DNA of 64,000 bases from Neiella litorisoli (GTDB taxonomy: Bacteria > Pseudomonadota > Gammaproteobacteria > Enterobacterales > Neiellaceae): NCBI RefSeq assembly GCF_014773395.1, contig NZ_JACXAF010000001.1:124001-188000 (forward strand). The letters are read 5' to 3'. Shown piece after piece: positions 1 through 6,803 of the stretch. Each line of letters opens with the position of its first letter. Within the stretch, counting starts at the first letter, position 1. The position numbers were made by a program, and so were the translations under genes. A model generated the notes under the pieces. The model was not told where the DNA came from. It did no database searches and saw nothing but the letters and a program-made list of their open reading frames with translations.

Positions 1-847
1 GCTCACTGTCGTTCAGCCCAGAATGAACCAGACCAATCCGAACCCCGAGATGATTGCGAAAACGGCTCAAGGTTTGCGGCGTCAGACCAATTTCAGGCAC
101 CAGCACCAAGACTTGCTTGCCCTTGGCAATCACTTGCGCCATGACATCAAGGTAAACCCGAGTTTTGCCTGAGCCGGTAATGCCCTCAAGCAAGCTGACC
201 GAAAATCCCTGCAAGCGCGAACATAAGGCGGTAATAGCAATACTTTGCTCGGTAGTTGCCGGCGGTTGAGTCGGCTGACAACACGCGGATTCATTCAAGG
301 CGCTCAGCGGCGCGGGTTCAATCCAGCCCTTTTTCGCCACCGCTTGAATGGTGGCGCCAGTCACGCCTTGAGCACTCAGCGTTGCCCGTTCCTGAGCTCC
401 GGCTTTCAGCAACTCCAATAACTGCCATTGCTTGGGCGCTCGCTTGGTCGACTGACTATCTTGCGCCGCTCCGGCCTCAGTGAGCTGCCAAACTTCAATA
501 TCAGCACTGTTGGGTTGCTCACCCAAACGCAACTTCTTCGGCAAAGCGTGACTGAGCACTTCGCCAATCGGATGTTGATAATAGCGCCCTGCCCATTTAA
601 ATAAGTCGAGCAAGGATGGCGGCCAAATCGGCGTCTGATCAAACACCTCATCAATCGCCTTTAATTGCTCAACGGGCCATTCGCTGTGATCGCTTTCGCC
701 CACCACAATACCGATCATCATGCGGCGACCAAAGGGCACTCTAACCCGACCACCAACAACGATTTGTTGCTCGGGATGAGGTAAATAATCAAAGATTCGC
801 CGCATCGGTACCGGCAAAGCAACATGAATAAAGCGAAGGTCTGACAC
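1..847 (-). CDS. priA: Primosomal protein N' (replication restart helicase), N-terminal part, clipped by window edge
   Basis: PriA is the 3'-to-5' DNA helicase that rebuilds the replisome at stalled forks. Only the N-terminal ~282 residues are in the window; the rest lies to the left. Reading the minus strand gives the typical PriA opening (FIHVALPVPMRRIFDYL, then GGRVRVPFGRR), a linker, and the Walker A helicase motif LLEGITGSGKTRVYLD followed by VLVLVPEIGLTP, which is PriA helicase motif Ia. The start is uncertain: a GTG at 847 (followed by SDLRFIHVA) fits the family length, with another in-frame GTG at 859, and neither has a good ribosome site. It is transcribed divergently from rpmE, a common arrangement in gammaproteobacteria. 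Confidence 0.93.
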   Translation of the reverse strand, partial: MSDLRFIHVALPVPMRRIFDYLPHPEQQIVVGGRVRVPFGRRMMIGIVVGESDHSEWPVEQLKAIDEVFDQTPIWPPSLLDLFKWAGRYYQHPIGEVLSHALPKKLRLGEQPNSADIEVWQLTEAGAAQDSQSTKRAPKQWQLLELLKAGAQERATLSAQGVTGATIQAVAKKGWIEPAPLSALNESACCQPTQPPATTEQSIAITALCSRLQGFSVSLLEGITGSGKTRVYLDVMAQVIAKGKQVLVLVPEIGLTPQTLSRFRNHLGVRIGLVHSGLNDSE

Positions 848-1070
848 GAACAAAATCACGCTATTTTGGAATAGCGCAAGCTTACCATGGTTCACCCAGC
901 GCAGTGGAACCGAGCCAAGCCAAACTAAAATTGGTTAAAAAGTTAGCAATTGGGCTTGATCCCGCACCACAACTGCTTTACCATTCGCGCCCCAAACAGA
1001 AGTAACTAAACCACGTGTGGTGTCTGACTCCGGGTTGGATAGCGACACGGCCTGATAATTGAGGTTTTCC

Positions 1071-1283
1071 ATGCAACAAGGTATTCACCCTGAATACGCT
1101 GAAGTAACAGCAACTTGCTCTTGTGGTAACACAATCAAGACTCGCTCTACTTTAGGTAAAGATTTCCACATCGACGTATGTAGCTCTTGCCACCCGTTCT
1201 ACACTGGTAAGCAGAAAGTTCTGGATTCTGGCGGACGCGTTGATCGCTTCAAAAAGCGTTTCGGCGCTTTGGGCAAGAAGTAA
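1071..1283 (+). CDS. rpmE: 50S ribosomal protein L31
   Basis: L31 sits at the central protuberance of the large ribosomal subunit and bridges to the 30S subunit. The 70-residue protein keeps the four zinc-binding cysteines of the C+ form of L31: C16 and C18 (CSCGN) and C37 and C40 (CSSC). The start at ATG 1071 is chosen because a GAGG ribosome site at 1061-1064 lies at good spacing and the protein then begins with the family's usual length; an in-frame TTG at 1059 would cover that site. A weak promoter (TTGATC at 956-961, 17-bp spacer, TACCAT at 979-984) is possible upstream. A strong terminator follows. Confidence 0.97.
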   Translation: MQQGIHPEYAEVTATCSCGNTIKTRSTLGKDFHIDVCSSCHPFYTGKQKVLDSGGRVDRFKKRFGALGKK

Positions 1284-1300
1284 TATTCTTGCACCAGCAG

Positions 1301-1328
1301 AAAAAGGCGCCGGATGGCGCCTTTTTTG
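1301..1328 (+). terminator. Rho-independent terminator of rpmE
   Basis: A GC-rich hairpin (stem GGCGCC, four-base loop GGAT, stem GGCGCC) flanked by A and T runs lies 17 bases after the rpmE stop. The T run on the plus strand makes it a typical intrinsic terminator. Confidence 0.9.
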
Positions 1329-1384
1329 TTTGTCCGCCCCGTACTGAAATCCTTACCCACTGAGCGTCGTCGGAACAAAACATC

Positions 1385-2185
1385 ATGAGTCTATCGCGTG
1401 TTATTCTTTTTGCTGGTTTGGTGCTTTCCTATCATGCCTTTGGCCAGATGCTCGACTGCCTGCCACAAGGCGCCGCGCAGCAAGTCACCATGGCGCAACT
1501 CCACGATGGCGATACCATTACCCTAACCGACGGCCGCCGCATCCGCTTTACCGGCATCGACACCCCAGAGCTTGACCACAAGCAGCCTTCGCGCAACGAA
1601 CCCTATGCCTTACAAGCGCGCAACCGCCTCGACCAGCTGATTGACGATAAACCTCTGAGCATGGTTGTCGATCGTCGCCCGCGCGATCGTCACGGCCGCA
1701 CCCTTGCCCACTTAGTCAATCATCAAGGTAAAAACATCAACCAGCAGTTACTACTTGGCGGTTATGCCAAGCTGATGGTGATTGGTGATAACGACTTGTG
1801 GCGCTGCTACAACATGGCCGAGTGGATTGCCCGTCGCGATAAGCGAGGCTTGTGGCAACTTGCAGCGAATCAGCCATTGGCGGTCAGCCAAATCAACCGG
1901 CCTTCAAAGCGATGGCGCGAATACCGCGGCACCGTGACCAAATTTCAACGCAACCAAAATCACAGCTGGTGGCTACTTGATAACAAACTGTGGGTCGGCG
2001 GGGAAAACCAAGTCATCGAGCAATTGCTGATCCCAGCCAACCCGTCGGTGGCTGGCGAAGATTGGATTGTCCGCGGTGTGTTGTATGAGTCCTACGGCAA
2101 ATGGCGAATTCGCTTAAACCACAGCTCACAGGTTATTCGCATTGATGAAATGGAGCGCTGGGTTGATAAGGTTAAGCCAGACTAA
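1385..2185 (+). CDS. Secreted thermonuclease-family (SNase-like) nuclease
   Basis: Predicted 266-residue exported nuclease. An N-terminal hydrophobic signal peptide (about residues 1-20) is followed by a staphylococcal-nuclease fold: the calcium/catalytic signature HDGDTITLTDGRRIRFTGID runs into DTPE at 59-62. R54, D43, D59 and E62 match the usual SNase active-site positions, and DRHGRTLA further on carries the second catalytic arginine. The C-terminal ~90 residues, rich in tryptophan, are an extra domain that I do not recognise. The gene stands alone between rpmE and the convergent cyanate block. Such proteins degrade DNA or RNA outside the cytoplasm; the actual substrate cannot be read from the sequence. 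Confidence 0.85.
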   Translation: MSLSRVILFAGLVLSYHAFGQMLDCLPQGAAQQVTMAQLHDGDTITLTDGRRIRFTGIDTPELDHKQPSRNEPYALQARNRLDQLIDDKPLSMVVDRRPRDRHGRTLAHLVNHQGKNINQQLLLGGYAKLMVIGDNDLWRCYNMAEWIARRDKRGLWQLAANQPLAVSQINRPSKRWREYRGTVTKFQRNQNHSWWLLDNKLWVGGENQVIEQLLIPANPSVAGEDWIVRGVLYESYGKWRIRLNHSSQVIRIDEMERWVDKVKPD

Positions 2186-2202
2186 GATCTGTTGCTCGGA
2201 GC

Positions 2203-2676
2203 TTACAAACCAAGTTGGCTAAGTGATGGGTAATCATCCGGCCGAACATCGCCATCCCAAGTAAGCAAACGCTCACTTTCGGCGATTGATAAATCATTGA
2301 TGCTGGCGATCCGTCGTTGCATCAAGCCTTGTGGGTTAAATTCCCAGTTCTCGTTGCCATAAGAGCGGTACCAATTGCCTGAGTCATCATGCCACTCATA
2401 AGCAAAACGAACCGCGATGCGATTGTCGGTGAAAGCCCATAATTCCTTACACAAACGGTAATCCAGCTCTCGTTGCCATTTACCGCTAAGAAACGCCTCA
2501 ATCTGCTGCCGACCTTGAATAAACTCGGAACGATTGCGCCACACCGAATCCGCACTGTAGGCCAAAGCCACGGCGGCAGGATTTTTTCGATTCCAAGCAT
2601 CTTCCGCTTTACGCACTTTTATCGCCGCCGAGGTGGCATCGAAAGGCGGAAATGGTGGCCGAGATTCGTCAGTCAT
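2203..2676 (-). CDS. NTF2-like DUF1348 family protein, last gene of the cyanate operon
   Basis: A 157-residue protein of the NTF2/SnoaL-like cone fold, DUF1348 type: an N-terminal helix ([21 protein letters not shown]), then [20 protein letters not shown] and a [19 protein letters not shown] stretch typical of the family. There is no assigned reaction; relatives are small cytoplasmic proteins, some of them enzymes acting on small molecules. The ATG at 2676 has AAGGAG 7 bases upstream. It lies 76 bp after cyanase on the same strand with no visible terminator, so it is probably co-transcribed, hinting at a role linked to cyanate, carbamate or their products. That link is inference only. Confidence 0.8.
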   Translation of the reverse strand: MTDESRPPFPPFDATSAAIKVRKAEDAWNRKNPAAVALAYSADSVWRNRSEFIQGRQQIEAFLSGKWQRELDYRLCKELWAFTDNRIAVRFAYEWHDDSGNWYRSYGNENWEFNPQGLMQRRIASINDLSIAESERLLTWDGDVRPDDYPSLSQLGL

Positions 2677-2752
2677 TGCGCTCTCCTTGTGGTTTGGCTG
2701 CCATTGGCAGCCAATACCCTTTACTTATTTTGTTGTGGTTATGGCGGGATCA

Positions 2753-3193
2753 TCACCAAGATTTATATGGCAGGAACTTACCGTTTAGCGTCAGTAACAC
2801 TCGGTCGCCTTTGGGATCTTCGATTTTGTCCACTTCCATCGAGAAATCGATGGCACTCATGATGCCGTCACCAAATTTCTCCTGAATCACTTCTTTGAGG
2901 GTTTCGCCATAAACCCCAACCACTTCGTACAGCCGGTAAATTAAAGGATCCGTCGGCACGGCCTGATCCCAAATTTTGGTTGGAAAGGCAATCAACGCCG
3001 TGGTGACTTCCTCGCCCAGCCCTAAGTAGCTGCTGATGGCGGCGGCTTTTTCAGGCGGCGCGCTATTCATGCCAAGACAAGCCGATGCCAGCCACACTGG
3101 CGACATATTCAAATCGACCCCCATCTTTTCCCAACTTAGGTTTAACTGGGTCTTAGCGGCTACGATGGCATCAGTCATTTGTTCTTTATTCAT
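2753..3193 (-). CDS. cynS: Cyanate hydratase (cyanase)
   Basis: Cyanase converts cyanate plus bicarbonate to carbamate and CO2; carbamate falls apart to ammonia and CO2, so the enzyme both detoxifies cyanate and feeds nitrogen. The 146-residue protein has the N-terminal helix-turn-helix-like domain and the C-terminal catalytic domain with IYRLYEVVGVYG and EKFGDGIMSAIDF. R87, E90 and S113 align with the catalytic Arg96, Glu99 and Ser122 of the E. coli enzyme. The start at 3193 is set by AAGGAG at ideal spacing; an in-frame start at 3220 would put that site inside the gene. It lies 42 bp after the transporter ATPase gene in the same operon. Confidence 0.95.
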   Translation of the reverse strand: MNKEQMTDAIVAAKTQLNLSWEKMGVDLNMSPVWLASACLGMNSAPPEKAAAISSYLGLGEEVTTALIAFPTKIWDQAVPTDPLIYRLYEVVGVYGETLKEVIQEKFGDGIMSAIDFSMEVDKIEDPKGDRVLLTLNGKFLPYKSW

Positions 3194-3235
3194 AAATTGC
3201 TCCTTGTTGTTCAACAACATCAGGTCAAAACAAAG

Positions 3236-4153
3236 TTATGCAGCGGGCTGCTCCGACTCACTTGCAACAAGCTTGATGTCGGTAGGTTCGGGTTCATCGG
3301 TCATATCATCCGTTGGATCGACAATCACAGGGCTATTGTCTGACGATTCGCGCAACGCCAGTTCGCCCGAGCGATTGACGAGGAAATCAACCAAATGATT
3401 GCGGATCTTGTAGTAGCCAGGGTGCTCGATGATGTTTGAGCGCTGGCGCGGGCGCGGTAAGTTGATGGTCACTGACTCGGCAATTTTCGCTTCAGGACCA
3501 TTGGTCATCAGCAACACCCGATCGGCCAGCAAAATGGCTTCATCGACATCATGGGTGATCATAAACACGGTCTGCTGCGACTCCGACCAGATCTTGATTA
3601 GTTCGTCTTGAATAATGCCTCGGGTGAGCGCATCAAGCGCGCCAAAGGGTTCATCCAGCAACAACAACTTCGGTTGGGTGGCAAAGGCCCGCGCAATACT
3701 GACTCGCTGGCGCATGCCACCCGATAGCTGTGATGGTTTGCGGTCCATCGTTGTCGACAGGCCGACCATTTCCAAGTACTTCTTGCTGTGCGCCTCGACC
3801 TGCTCCGCCGACCAGCTTGGAAAACGCGCACGGACCCCGAAGTTGACGTTTTGCAGCGCACTTAACCACGGCATCAGACTGTAATTCTGAAATACCACAC
3901 CGCGGTCTAAGCTGGGCCCCGCTACTTCTTTACCTTCCATGATGACGCCGCCAGATGACGCTTCGTCTAACCCGGCCAGCACGTTAAGAATGGTCGACTT
4001 GCCGCAGCCCGAATGGCCAATAATGCAAACAAATTCGCCTTTCTCTAGGGCAATATTGACGTCCTTGAAGACCACCAAATCCGGCCCTTTGTTGGGGCTT
4101 GGGTAGGCTTTACTCAGGCCTTCGACCGATACCAAAGGTTTTTTATCTGTCAT
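3236..4153 (-). CDS. ABC transporter ATP-binding protein, nitrate/cyanate/taurine type
   Basis: ATPase subunit of the NrtD/CynD/SsuB/TauB group. Visible motifs: Walker [10 protein letters not shown] (46-54), Q-loop Gln89, signature LSGGMRQR (143-150), Walker B with DE at 167-168, and the switch histidine H201. The C-terminal ~45 residues are an acidic, proline-rich tail longer than usual for the family. It follows the permease gene with a 3-bp gap and precedes cynS, so cyanate is the most likely cargo; nitrate or bicarbonate import cannot be excluded from sequence alone because these transporters look alike. Confidence 0.92.
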   Translation of the reverse strand: MTDKKPLVSVEGLSKAYPSPNKGPDLVVFKDVNIALEKGEFVCIIGHSGCGKSTILNVLAGLDEASSGGVIMEGKEVAGPSLDRGVVFQNYSLMPWLSALQNVNFGVRARFPSWSAEQVEAHSKKYLEMVGLSTTMDRKPSQLSGGMRQRVSIARAFATQPKLLLLDEPFGALDALTRGIIQDELIKIWSESQQTVFMITHDVDEAILLADRVLLMTNGPEAKIAESVTINLPRPRQRSNIIEHPGYYKIRNHLVDFLVNRSGELALRESSDNSPVIVDPTDDMTDEPEPTDIKLVASESEQPAA

Positions 4154-4156
4154 GGG

Positions 4157-4984
4157 CTACTCCTCGTAAGCGACCAAGCGGGAAACAGCTGACAACGCCA
4201 TGTCCAACAGCATGCCCACCACGCCGATCATCAAAATGGAGAAGATCACGCTGTTTAAATCCAGGTTGTTCCACTCGTTCCACACGTAGTAGCCGATGCC
4301 GGTTCCACCCACCAGCATCTCTGCGGCAACAATCACCAGCCAAGCAATACCAATGGAGATCCGCATTCCCGTCAGAATGGTTGGCGCGGCAGCCGGCAGA
4401 ATCACACTCCAAGCAGTTCGCCATGGGCTGAGCTCATGGGTTTGCGCCACTCGGATCCAATCGCTGCGAACATTGGCCACGCCAAAGGCGGTGTTAATTA
4501 ACATTGGCCAAATCGAACAAATGAAAATCACAAAGATCGCCGACTGTTCCGAGTCTTTGATGATGAACAATGCCAATGGCATCCAAGCCAAGGGCGAGAT
4601 CGGCCTTAACACCTGAATAAACGGATTGAGTGCTCGGTACATCAACGGCGACATACCAATGACAAAACCGAGCGGAATGGCAATCAACGCCGCTGCAAAA
4701 TAGCCGGTCAGCACCCGATAGAGCGAGTAGGCCAACTGAATGCCGATGCCTTTATCATTTGGGCCTGCATCGTAAAAAGGATTGCTCAACTCCTGCCACG
4801 CCAAAGCCAACACTTGCGATGGCGGCGGCACCCGAGCCTGATCGTCAGCGCCACCCATTAACAACTCAAACTCGGTTAGCGCTTCCGATGCTTCAGGAGG
4901 CTGGTTCATCGCCTCCCACAGCCCCAGCAAAACCGCGAGAAACACTAGTGCAACAACAGTCGCTCGCATGTTCAATGACATCAT
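4157..4984 (-). CDS. ABC transporter permease, nitrate/cyanate/taurine type
   Basis: A 275-residue inner-membrane permease with an N-terminal membrane anchor and about five further hydrophobic segments. The cytoplasmic coupling loop (ELSPWRTAWSVILPAAAPT) matches the EAA-loop of NrtB/CynB/SsuC permeases. The ATG at 4984 overlaps the stop of the substrate-binding protein gene by one base (TAATG), a sign of translational coupling. A periplasmic loop after the first segment is long and acidic. Its partners are the adjacent ATPase and substrate-binding protein. Confidence 0.92.
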   Translation of the reverse strand: MMSLNMRATVVALVFLAVLLGLWEAMNQPPEASEALTEFELLMGGADDQARVPPPSQVLALAWQELSNPFYDAGPNDKGIGIQLAYSLYRVLTGYFAAALIAIPLGFVIGMSPLMYRALNPFIQVLRPISPLAWMPLALFIIKDSEQSAIFVIFICSIWPMLINTAFGVANVRSDWIRVAQTHELSPWRTAWSVILPAAAPTILTGMRISIGIAWLVIVAAEMLVGGTGIGYYVWNEWNNLDLNSVIFSILMIGVVGMLLDMALSAVSRLVAYEE

Positions 4985-6459
4985 TAACCCCTTTTGATGG
5001 CAAAGCTGTTGACGTAACCTTCCGGATCTCGGTAATCGAAGGGCTTGCCCATGATGGTGTAGTTCTCATAGGTTTTGCTCGGCGCTTCGTAGCCAAGATC
5101 TTTCATCACTTTGGCGGTATCCGAAGCAACGTAGACCTGCTCAGCAATGCCTTTGTAATCAATATCACCATCGACATAACCCCAGCGTTTCATCTGCGTC
5201 AGGATCCATACCGCCATCGAATGCCACGGGAATGGGTCAAAATCGATCCGATCAGGGACGTCATAAACCTTCTTCTCCAAGCCATCCACATAACGGCCGG
5301 TCAGCACCTGGCGAATCACTATCTCGGGCTGGTTGAGGTAGTTCTTTGGTGCAATTGCGGCAGAAATTTCGCTGCGGTTTGCCGGGTCGGCCGAATAGTG
5401 GGTTGCATCGACAATGGCGCGGAACAATGCGGTATAAGTGTTCGGCATCTCAGTGGCAAACTTCTGGCTACAAGCAAACGCACAGCATGGGTGCCCTTCC
5501 CAAATATCTTTGGTCAGGGTGTGAATGAAGCCAACTTTCTCGTACACCGCGCGCTGGTTAAATGGGTCCGGCGACAGGTAACCATCGAGGTTGCCCGCGC
5601 GCAGGTTGGCGACCATTTCTGGTGGCGGGACCACGCGAATTTGAATGTCTTTATCTGGATCAAGACCGAATTCAGCGACGTAGTAGCGCAGCAAGAAGTT
5701 GTGCATGGAATAGTCAAACGGCACGCCAAACTTAAAGCCCTTCCATTGCTTCGGATCGCGCTTATCTTTGTGTTTGTTGTGCAGCACAATGGCTTGGCCA
5801 TTAATGTTTTCTACCGCCGGCATGATGTAGGGCGTCGCAGTAGAGCCTGCGCCCATGGTCATTGCCAATGGCATTGGCGTCAGCATGTGCGATGCATCGT
5901 ATTCGCCATTTAATGACTTATCGCGAGCAACCGCCCAACCCGCGGTTTTGATCACATCAACATCCAATCCGTACTTGGAATAGAAGCCCATCGGGTGGGC
6001 CATGATAATTGGCGTGGCACAAGTAATCGGCACAAAGCCAATGTTAAGTTTGGTTTTCTCGAGCTGACCGATGCCATCTTTTACCGCGGCCTTCACTTTA
6101 TCGAGCGGTAAAATGGAGCCCAGTGCCGCGGCTAAAGTACCGCCACCCACCATGCGAATAAATTGGCGACGGCTCTGATCATGATGACCAAACATGCCGC
6201 GGACGATGGCGCTTTCCACTGCCCGATCCATGATGTCTTCTTGCGTCATTGCCGCTTGTTGACTGGCTTTTTGTTCAGGCTTAACTGACTGGCGAGCTTG
6301 CTGATCATATTGATCACCATAGGCTTCAAGCGCCTCTGTCCGCTGTTTGTCGCTCAGTTGCGGTTGGCGTTGCAGTTGGCAATCCATACAATCGCAATCG
6401 ATGGTGTGCGTCAGTCCGACTTTGTGATCAAAAGGGTTTCCTAAGCTTTTGATGGCCAT
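4984..6459 (-). CDS. ABC transporter substrate-binding protein (NrtA/CmpA/CynA-like) with cysteine-rich N-terminal extension and internal Tat motif
   Basis: A 491-residue member of the nitrate/bicarbonate/cyanate-binding family (NIGFVPITCATPIIMAHPMG, then GAGSTATPYIMPAVENING). It is unusual at the N terminus: about 95 residues precede a twin-arginine signal (SRRQFIRMVGG, 96-106), and they contain DCDCMDC with cysteines 22, 24 and 27, followed by a Gln/Glu-rich helical stretch. If exported by Tat, this extension would stay cytoplasmic or be removed. The ATG at 6459 has GGGAG 8 bases upstream, so the long form is supported. First gene of the cyanate operon; a sigma-54-like promoter lies about 190 bp upstream. 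Confidence 0.9.
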   Translation of the reverse strand: MAIKSLGNPFDHKVGLTHTIDCDCMDCQLQRQPQLSDKQRTEALEAYGDQYDQQARQSVKPEQKASQQAAMTQEDIMDRAVESAIVRGMFGHHDQSRRQFIRMVGGGTLAAALGSILPLDKVKAAVKDGIGQLEKTKLNIGFVPITCATPIIMAHPMGFYSKYGLDVDVIKTAGWAVARDKSLNGEYDASHMLTPMPLAMTMGAGSTATPYIMPAVENINGQAIVLHNKHKDKRDPKQWKGFKFGVPFDYSMHNFLLRYYVAEFGLDPDKDIQIRVVPPPEMVANLRAGNLDGYLSPDPFNQRAVYEKVGFIHTLTKDIWEGHPCCAFACSQKFATEMPNTYTALFRAIVDATHYSADPANRSEISAAIAPKNYLNQPEIVIRQVLTGRYVDGLEKKVYDVPDRIDFDPFPWHSMAVWILTQMKRWGYVDGDIDYKGIAEQVYVASDTAKVMKDLGYEAPSKTYENYTIMGKPFDYRDPEGYVNSFAIKRG

Positions 6460-6642
6460 GCCGTATTTCTCCCTTTGAAAGTACTGTGATTAATTGGCTT
6501 GGAAACAAAGCACCAGAGTTGTGCTTGAGCCATTCACTGCACCTAAAACTGCAGCAAAAATGGTCGTTACGCGGCTCGACTGACGGTTAGCGCCCCGTGA
6601 ATAAGTCGAGTTCGCTGGCCTTGTTCCCTACGCCAGAGTGAG

Positions 6643-6660
6643 TTGCAAAGACAGAACCAA
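6643..6660 (-). promoter_or_regulatory. Candidate sigma-54 promoter of the cyanate operon
   Basis: Read on the minus strand the sequence is TTGGTTC-N4-TTTGCAA, with the key GG at 6657-6658 and GC at 6645-6646 separated by exactly 10 bases, as required for the -24/-12 promoter. It matches the consensus TTGGCAC-N5-TTGCA except for two bases in the -24 box. The neighbouring gene encodes a sigma-54 activator, which supports the call. Transcription would start near 6633, giving a ~170-base leader. Confidence 0.55.
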
Positions 6661-6728
6661 CTTTTCAAAACATGCTTAACTAATTGTTTTTAATTAATTT
6701 AATGAGAAATCAAAGGCTCTAGATATGG

Positions 6729-6783
6729 CTACGAAATTTCGTAGAACACGAAAACTCGTAGTTGCGACCACGACATTTCGTAG
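6729..6783. promoter_or_regulatory. Three tandem palindromic sites, probable operators of the divergent sigma-54 activator
   Basis: A perfect 16-bp palindrome CTACGAAATTTCGTAG lies at 6729-6744. Two degenerate copies follow at 6746-6761 (12 of 16 identical) and 6768-6783 (14 of 16 identical). Centres are 17 and 22 bp apart. They lie roughly 70-125 bp upstream of the -24 box of the candidate sigma-54 promoter, the usual place for activator binding sites, and abut the activator gene, so autoregulation is also likely. Confidence 0.65.
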
Positions 6784-6803
6784 TGATTGGCGTAAAAATT
6801 GAA

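Larger units (their letters stand above)
6460..6803. other. Divergent control region between the cyanate operon and its candidate regulator
   Basis: No gene is seen in this 344-bp stretch. It holds, from left to right: a dyad GCACC-N5-TGTGC (6510-6524) in the leader of the cyanate operon, a sigma-54-like promoter pointing left (6643-6660), an AT-rich tract (6661-6712), and three copies of a palindrome (6729-6783) just before the divergent sigma-54 activator gene. Confidence 0.7.

Noticed and set aside
860-875. Perfect dyad GCTATT-TTGG-AATAGC near the priA start
   Set aside because: Short stem without T run and no clear partner; could be chance or an operator, not enough to call.
4759-5913. 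Long plus-strand open frame (384 codons) opposite the substrate-binding protein gene
   Set aside because: It lies antisense to a clear NrtA/CmpA-like gene and the cyanate permease gene, has no recognisable domain and no ribosome site; it is a by-product of codon bias on the other strand.
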